Below are positions 7,083-11,294 of a DNA stretch of 11,294 bases, piece after piece. The notes beneath the pieces were generated by a model. It did not search any database. It was not told the DNA's origin and worked only from the letters and a program-made list of their open reading frames with translations. The position numbers and the translations under genes were made by a program. Numbering within the stretch: position 1 is the first letter of the stretch; the number at the start of each line of letters is the position of its first letter. Origin of the DNA: an uncultured Eubacteriales bacterium (GTDB lineage Bacteria; Bacillota; Clostridia; Oscillospirales; Acutalibacteraceae); contig ONFW01000122.1 in the NCBI GenBank assembly GCA_900317215.1, positions 1-11,294 of the forward strand, in the 5' to 3' direction.

Positions 7083-7874
7083 ATGAATATGGACGATGAG
7101 CGCAATATCCCAACAGTAAAATATGAGCCCCGTTTGGATATGTTTGCATCGAGCATAATGGGTACAAGAAAATATCAGCAGGATTCCTACGCCTGTATTG
7201 AAACACCTGCAGGAAGCCTTGCTGTGGTATGTGACGGAATGGGAGGACTTGAAGGAGGAGAAAGGGCAAGCGGACTTGCCGTAAAGACCCTTCTGGAGGA
7301 CTATATTACCGATTCAATAACCGATATCAAAAAGTTTTTCCGCAATGAGGTCAAGGTGATAGACAATCTTGTCTGCAGGATAAGTGATGATAACGGCAGA
7401 CCGGTAGGAGCAGGGACAACTATTGTTGCTGTGCATATAGACGACGGTGAAATGAATTGGATATCTGTCGGGGACAGTAAAATATATGTTATCAGAAACA
7501 ACGAGCTGCATTGTATAGTCCGCGAGCATAACTACAGGCTCATGCTTAATTCGATGTACGCAAAGGGTGAGATAACCCTTGAACAGTACAGAAGTGAAGA
7601 AAATAAGGCGGAGGCTCTGATAAGCTTTCTCGGAATAGGAAATGTATCACTTATTGATGAGAATGAAGCTCCGCTGAAGCTTATACAGGGAGATATGGTG
7701 CTTTTGTGCAGCGACGGCCTTTATAAATCTCTTTCTGATGAAAGGATACTTGCGATAATCTCGGATAATTATTTTGATCTGCAGCGCGCTGCCGATGAGC
7801 TTACAGAAGCAGCACTGAGCTATTCGGGAAGGGGTCAGGATAATACTACGGTAGTAATCGTGAAGTATCAGTAG
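7083..7874 (+). CDS. Second PP2C-family Ser/Thr protein phosphatase
   Basis: This encodes 263 residues, a complete PP2C phosphatase closer to the PrpC/Stp consensus than the first one. Motifs are GTRKYQQD with Asp34, CDGMGG with Asp51, GAGTT at 109-113, GDSK at 130-133, EHN at 148-150 (usually DH), CSDG with Asp211 and GQDNTT with Asp253-Asn254. The metal ligands are intact, so it should remove phosphate from Ser/Thr proteins in the cytosol. The ATG at 7083 is preferred over the ATG at 7089 because GGGGG lies 8 bases before the former. It begins 3 bases after the kinase stop, and its RBS lies inside the kinase gene. Tight kinase-phosphatase coupling suggests a fixed ratio and that this enzyme directly opposes the kinase. 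The reason for two phosphatases per kinase is not visible; different substrates are likely. Confidence 0.94.
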   Translation: MNMDDERNIPTVKYEPRLDMFASSIMGTRKYQQDSYACIETPAGSLAVVCDGMGGLEGGERASGLAVKTLLEDYITDSITDIKKFFRNEVKVIDNLVCRISDDNGRPVGAGTTIVAVHIDDGEMNWISVGDSKIYVIRNNELHCIVREHNYRLMLNSMYAKGEITLEQYRSEENKAEALISFLGIGNVSLIDENEAPLKLIQGDMVLLCSDGLYKSLSDERILAIISDNYFDLQRAADELTEAALSYSGRGQDNTTVVIVKYQ

Positions 7875-7897
7875 CAGCAGCCGGTGCGCTGTCATAA

Positions 7898-7923
7898 AGC
7901 TTATCGGAAAAGTCGGTTAAGCT
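7898..7923 (+). promoter_or_regulatory. Small inverted repeat before the pseudokinase RBS
   Basis: AGCTTA (7898-7903) and TAAGCT (7918-7923) can pair over a 14-base loop directly upstream of the AGGAG box at 7925-7929. It may tune translation of the next gene; chance is also plausible. No T run follows, so it is not a terminator. Confidence 0.3.
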
Positions 7924-7938
7924 GAGGAGATGTGAGGA

Positions 7939-8868
7939 ATGTATTATTGTATATATTGTATGACGGAGATACCGGAGGAGACAAAGGAATGCTGTCCCTG
8001 CTGCGGAGCGGCGAGGAGCAACTATAAGCCTCCCGAGGGCTTGCTCAGGCCGGAGAGCCTGTTATGCGGAAGGTATTATATCGGCAGGGCGAGCAGATCG
8101 GACAGCAGCGGAGTTACCTATCTTGCCTATGATACTGTTATGAGCAGAAGGGTATCCCTGAGACAGCTTACAGATTTCGGCAGCGACAGCTACAGAAAAT
8201 ACGATCATAAGGAAAGATTCCTTTATACATACAGGACTCTTGCACAGATAGATGTATCATCCCTGCCTGTTGTTTATACCTGCAATGTTCAGGGAGAGGT
8301 CGTTTATGCTGTAAGCGAGTATATAAGCGAGCACACTCTAGGAGCTTATATCTCCGATACGGGAAGAAAAAGCTATGAGGCGGCAAAAAATCTTATGCTT
8401 CCTATAATAGTTGCCCTCAAGCTCATGCACGAAAAAGGCATCTGTCACGGCAATGTCAGACTTGTAAACATAAGGCGAACCGACAAGACCCTTGTGCTTT
8501 GCGATGCTGCAGGAACAGCCGGAGCCTCGGGAGAGAAGAGCTTTTCCGATGATATCAGGGATTTTCTGAGGTGCTTTGTTTCCGTGCTCGGCGGTTATCC
8601 CGTTATGGCGGACGAGCAGACCGTGAATGAGCTTTTGCTGAAGAATGAGCCGGGATTACCCGATGAGGCTCTCGAATGTATCAGGCTTGCATTTGAGAAC
8701 GAAAAGACGAATATAACAGCGGATATTATTCTGAGAGCTGTTTATAAATGTACTGATATAGCCTTAGGCAGAAAAAGTGAGGAGAAGAAGGAGCCTCCGA
8801 AGGAGCTGCTCGAGCTTGCTTCAAGGTCAGGGGTGGCCGTAACAAGGCTTATTACCTCTCTTGTCTGA
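7939..8868 (+). CDS. Zinc-ribbon protein with degenerate kinase domain (predicted pseudokinase)
   Basis: This encodes 309 residues, starting at the ATG with AGGAG 9 bases upstream. The N-terminus is a zinc ribbon (C4-x2-C7 and the CCPCC cluster at 18-22). From about residue 45 the chain follows the kinase encoded at 5802-7079: RYYIGR matches RYVIGR, and VTYLAYD matches ITYMAYD. The active site is lost, however. The Gly-rich loop reads RASRSDSSG, the catalytic Lys is Arg75 (VSLRQ for VCVKE), HRD is HGN (170-172) and DFG is DAA (189-191). Asn177 and Asp189 remain. The C-lobe is short, with no APE-like motif that I can find. No FHA domain or membrane segment is present. It is probably an allosteric partner, decoy or scaffold for the neighbouring kinase; residual nucleotide binding is possible. 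It lies 64 bases after the second phosphatase gene and 18 before the next gene. Confidence 0.85.
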   Translation: MYYCIYCMTEIPEETKECCPCCGAARSNYKPPEGLLRPESLLCGRYYIGRASRSDSSGVTYLAYDTVMSRRVSLRQLTDFGSDSYRKYDHKERFLYTYRTLAQIDVSSLPVVYTCNVQGEVVYAVSEYISEHTLGAYISDTGRKSYEAAKNLMLPIIVALKLMHEKGICHGNVRLVNIRRTDKTLVLCDAAGTAGASGEKSFSDDIRDFLRCFVSVLGGYPVMADEQTVNELLLKNEPGLPDEALECIRLAFENEKTNITADIILRAVYKCTDIALGRKSEEKKEPPKELLELASRSGVAVTRLITSLV

Positions 8869-8886
8869 TGAAAAGGAGCAATAAAA

Positions 8887-10278
8887 ATGGTAAGCTGTAA
8901 AAACTGTGGAAATGTATTTGATGAAGGATTTGTGGTCTGTCCGAAATGCGGCGTTCCCTATGCAGCAGATGCTCAGACAGCTTTTCAGCAGGAATTGTAT
9001 GTTCCCTTGCAAAACGAGGGACAGGCGAAGGAAAAGGCTGCGGGCAAAAAAAGCTCAAAGGGTAAAATCATTGCCATAATTGCAGTTATCTGCGCGGTGA
9101 TAATAGGGATCGTCACTGCAATAATAATCGTTGCCGTAAGCGGTGCAAATTCAGAGGCGCGAGAGCAGCTGAGTCTCGGAGACAAATATATGAAAAACGA
9201 GGAGTATGACGAGGCTATAGTTGCATTCAGCAAGGCTATCGATATCGATCCGAATAATGCCGAGGCCTATACAAAGCTGGCCGATGCATATTTGGCGGTA
9301 GGAAATCACGATCAGGCTGTGAAAACTCTGCAGGCCGGCTATGATAGAACACACTCGGGTGATATCAAGAACAGACTTGACGAGCTTTCGGTCAAGGTGG
9401 GACTTGAAGCTCTGATAGACGGAGCTGCCGTAAAGGAATCGGGAGCCTGCGGAGACGGACTAACCTATACTCTCTATGACAACGGTGTAACGGTAGTTGA
9501 CGGTTCAGGATCTCTGGGCGATACCGACTATGACTCGGTAATATGGAGAAATAAAAACGTGACAGAGGTGTTCATGAAGGAGGGTGTCTCCTCTATAGGA
9601 AGATACGCATTCCGTGACTGCGATACGATAACCTGTATACACATACCGAGGAGCGTTGCAAACATATCCGAATGGGCATTCAACGACAGCGACAGGCTCA
9701 CTGCAATAAATGTCGATCCCGATAACAACTATTACTGCTCTGTTGACGGCGTGCTATACAATAAGGATAAGACCGTTCTTGAGGCTTATCCCTGCGGAAA
9801 ATGGGGTACGTACAATCTTCCCTATACTGTGACCGAGGTAAGGAACTGGGCATTTGCGGGCTGCATGAAGCTGAGATATATCGGCGTGGAGAACGGCAGC
9901 GAAAGCTTCCTCGGAAATGACGGTGTTCTCTTTACAAAGGACGGCAAAACTCTGGTATGCTATCCTGCTGCCAGGAGTGAGCATTCAGGTGAATATCAGG
10001 TGCCTGAGGATGTAGAGATAATAGGCGCTCATGCCTTCTATGCCTGCGACGAGATCTCCTCGATAATACTGCCCGAAACAGTGAGAGAGGCGGAGTATCA
10101 TGCTTTTGAAAAACTGAACGCAGACCAGACTATAGTTCTTTTAGGAAAAGAGTATGTTCCTTATTCATGGAACAGCAAATGGAATTATAAATGCAGGGCT
10201 GAGGTCAAGTTTGAAGAAAGCTCACAGCAGAGCAGCACTGAAGAGCCTCAGTATAACGAATGGGAAGCCGTATACTGA
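8887..10278 (+). CDS. Zinc ribbon - transmembrane - TPR - BspA-type leucine-rich repeat protein
   Basis: This encodes 463 residues. AAGGAG lies 8 bases before the ATG. Order: zinc ribbon (C4-x2-C7, C18-x2-C21); polar linker ending in the basic KKSSKGK (54-60); one strong membrane helix (61-84); about two TPR units (about 90-165, with a clear AIVAFSKAIDIDPNNAEAY-type repeat); then BspA/LRR_5-type repeats (about 200-420) with recurring blocks of the form IG..AF..C..I..I.IP. Basic residues before the helix predict the zinc ribbon inside the cell and the TPR/LRR part outside. BspA-type repeats are known from surface proteins that bind host or environmental ligands, although many are uncharacterised. 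The polar tail (SSQQSSTEEPQ) lacks a sortase signal. In context it may be the sensor or anchor of the phosphorylation module, or a phosphorylated client through its cytosolic 60 residues. The role is inferred. Confidence 0.88.
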   Translation: MVSCKNCGNVFDEGFVVCPKCGVPYAADAQTAFQQELYVPLQNEGQAKEKAAGKKSSKGKIIAIIAVICAVIIGIVTAIIIVAVSGANSEAREQLSLGDKYMKNEEYDEAIVAFSKAIDIDPNNAEAYTKLADAYLAVGNHDQAVKTLQAGYDRTHSGDIKNRLDELSVKVGLEALIDGAAVKESGACGDGLTYTLYDNGVTVVDGSGSLGDTDYDSVIWRNKNVTEVFMKEGVSSIGRYAFRDCDTITCIHIPRSVANISEWAFNDSDRLTAINVDPDNNYYCSVDGVLYNKDKTVLEAYPCGKWGTYNLPYTVTEVRNWAFAGCMKLRYIGVENGSESFLGNDGVLFTKDGKTLVCYPAARSEHSGEYQVPEDVEIIGAHAFYACDEISSIILPETVREAEYHAFEKLNADQTIVLLGKEYVPYSWNSKWNYKCRAEVKFEESSQQSSTEEPQYNEWEAVY

Positions 10279-10397
10279 TCGGGGTTTTAGCCGTAATGCT
10301 TCAAAAATAATTCTCATGCTCTGAGATCGCCGATAAACTGCATTTTCCGGACGTAAGGATCGTAAAAAAGCAGGCGTATGTGTGCGAAAAGGAGCCT

Positions 10398-10406
10398 TGT
10401 TATAAT
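10398..10406 (+). promoter_or_regulatory. Possible extended -10 promoter before the last gene
   Basis: TGTTATAAT (TG, one base, then perfect TATAAT at 10401-10406) is an extended -10 element; the -35 position is poor. Transcription would begin near 10413, 43 bases before the ATG at 10456. The 177-base gap 10279-10455 holds no terminator that I can find, so the gene may also be read from the upstream operon promoter. Confidence 0.5.
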
Positions 10407-10455
10407 TCAGCAGCTTTATCATCAGATAAAAATATACAGAAGAGGAGTTAATGCT

Positions 10456-11294
10456 ATGATCAAACAATGTGAAAACGGTCACTATTATGATGCTGACAGA
10501 TTTCCTGTTTGCCCTTATTGCGGTGCGAGGAATATGGACGCTTCAGACGATAGTGATGATGTGACGATGCCGCTTGTGAGGCCGTCATCTGTGCAGAGCA
10601 GTCCTGAAACAAATAAGCCCTTACCCGAAAACGATAAGACTGTCAGCCTTCAGCAGGGTTCCGGCTTTCTGCCTTCTGCAGCTCCGATCGACGAAGATGA
10701 TGATGCTACCATTCCTTTGGCATTTTATAACAGACAGACGTCTCAGTCTCCGATGCCGCCGATAGAGCAGCCGGAGCCTCAGCCGTCGAAGCCTGTGATG
10801 CCGCCGATGGAACAGCCGGAGCCTCAGCCGCCGATGCCTGTGATGCCTCCTATGGAACAGCCGGAGCCTCAGCCCCCGATGTCTGTGATGCCTCCTATGG
10901 AGCAGCCGGAGTCTCAGCCGCCGATGCCTGTGATGCCACCTATGGAGCAGCCGGAGCCTCAGCCGCCGATGCCTGTGATGCCACCGATGGAACAGCCCGA
11001 GCCTCAGCCACCGATGCCTGTGATGCCGCCTATGGAGCAGCCGGAGCCTCAGCCGCCGATGCCTGTGATGCCGCCTATGGAACAGCCGCAGATGTCGCCT
11101 CAGCCGCCTGTGCAGCAGTATCAGCCGCAGACGGGATTCCCCTATCCTCCGCTGATACCTATGCAGCAGCCGATGCAGCCTCAGCCGATTCCTCCAGCGC
11201 CACCTATGGCGCCTCCGCCTCCGATGCCGCAGACAGGAGCATATTATGGCTATACTCCGAACAATGAGGCAGAGGACGAGCCTACTGTCAGCAT
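10456..11294 (+). CDS. Zinc-ribbon protein with acidic Thr motifs and proline-rich tandem repeats (3' end cut by window edge)
   Basis: The frame is open from the ATG at 10456 to the window end (279 full codons, no stop), so the C-terminus is unknown. AGAGGAG lies 8 bases upstream; the earlier ATG at 10451 meets a stop at once. Residues 1-23 form a zinc-binding knuckle of the CxxxH...CxxC kind (C5, H9, C19, C22; ...NGHYYDADRFPVCPYCG). Residues 28-90 are acidic and polar and contain DDVTMPL, NDKTVSL and DDATIPL, with Thr at 37, 62 and 85. A fourth copy, DEPTVS, begins at 274. Residues 101-205 are seven 15-residue repeats, PPMEQPEPQPPMPVM, followed by a degenerate eighth and more Pro/Gln/Met-rich chain. 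No membrane segment is visible. The Thr motifs look like kinase targets and FHA docking sites; FHA or von Willebrand domains may follow beyond the edge, but this is unseen. Confidence 0.85.
   Translation, partial: MIKQCENGHYYDADRFPVCPYCGARNMDASDDSDDVTMPLVRPSSVQSSPETNKPLPENDKTVSLQQGSGFLPSAAPIDEDDDATIPLAFYNRQTSQSPMPPIEQPEPQPSKPVMPPMEQPEPQPPMPVMPPMEQPEPQPPMSVMPPMEQPESQPPMPVMPPMEQPEPQPPMPVMPPMEQPEPQPPMPVMPPMEQPEPQPPMPVMPPMEQPQMSPQPPVQQYQPQTGFPYPPLIPMQQPMQPQPIPPAPPMAPPPPMPQTGAYYGYTPNNEAEDEPTVS
10756..11115 (+). repeat. 45-bp tandem repeat array encoding PPMEQPEPQPPMPVM
   Basis: Seven contiguous 45-base units run from 10756 to 11070, and a degenerate eighth from 11071 to about 11115. Units 5 (10936-10980) and 7 (11026-11070) differ at a single base. 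Most changes are in third codon positions. Edge units 1 and 8 are the most diverged, as expected when an array expands internally. Confidence 0.97.

Noticed and set aside
7939..8868. Decayed pseudogene of a kinase
   Set aside because: The frame is intact over 309 codons, with a good RBS and a preserved zinc ribbon, which fits a functional pseudokinase better than decay.
10279..10455. Terminator or small gene between the LRR protein and the last gene
   Set aside because: No stem with a T run and no RBS-preceded reading frame could be found; only an extended -10 promoter candidate is supported.
10756..11115. CRISPR-like array of regularly spaced repeats
   Set aside because: The repeats are contiguous with no unique spacers and form an in-frame protein repeat with third-position changes, so this is a coding minisatellite.
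4920..11294. TerY-P triad or type VI secretion phospho-control cluster
   Set aside because: No VWA domain, Ter protein or secretion component is present in the window; the resemblance is limited to kinase, PP2C and FHA content.
1..11294. tRNA, rRNA or insertion sequence
   Set aside because: No cloverleaf-like sequence, rRNA motif, transposase or terminal inverted repeats were seen on either strand by eye.

Overview
The window looks like chromosomal DNA of a Gram-positive anaerobe of the class Clostridia, most likely a Ruminococcus-like member of the Oscillospiraceae. This is inferred from moderate GC coding sequence, AGGAGG-type ribosome binding sites, near-consensus sigma-70/sigma-A promoters, the HRDISPEN-type kinase, N-terminal zinc ribbons and a BspA-type leucine-rich repeat protein. 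No rRNA or other taxonomic marker is present, so the genus is a guess.

Left part (1-2261, minus strand): two adjacent genes encode polytopic membrane proteins of unknown function. Each has about six membrane segments followed by a low-complexity cytosol-sized tail rich in Gln, Asn, Pro and Tyr. They are 25 bases apart and share a good promoter at 2233-2261. The second gene runs off the left edge of the window and contains a 39-bp tandem repeat there.

Middle part (2440-4828, plus strand): two independent housekeeping-type units. The first is a fold-type III PLP-dependent decarboxylase, probably a divergent diaminopimelate decarboxylase (lysine synthesis). The second is an AqpZ-type water channel with the complete water-selective filter and a Lys/Ala-rich tail. 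Each has its own promoter and its own rho-independent terminator.

Right part (4920-11294, plus strand): a six-gene protein-phosphorylation island starting from a perfect-consensus promoter (TTGACA, 17 bp, TATAAT). The order is PP2C phosphatase; soluble kinase with zinc ribbon and FHA domain; second PP2C phosphatase; zinc-ribbon pseudokinase; zinc-ribbon/membrane/TPR/BspA-LRR protein; and a zinc-ribbon protein with seven 15-residue proline-rich repeats, cut by the right edge. Four successive non-phosphatase proteins all begin with a zinc ribbon in their first 25 residues. The last protein carries four copies of a short acidic Thr motif (acidic-x-T-[V/I/M]-[S/P]-L). A similar T-I-T-L pattern occurs in the kinase activation segment.

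A working model, which is inference, is that the kinase phosphorylates these Thr sites, FHA domains read them, the two phosphatases reset them, the pseudokinase modulates or scaffolds the kinase, and the membrane TPR/LRR protein connects the module to the outside of the cell. I do not recognise this arrangement as a named system.
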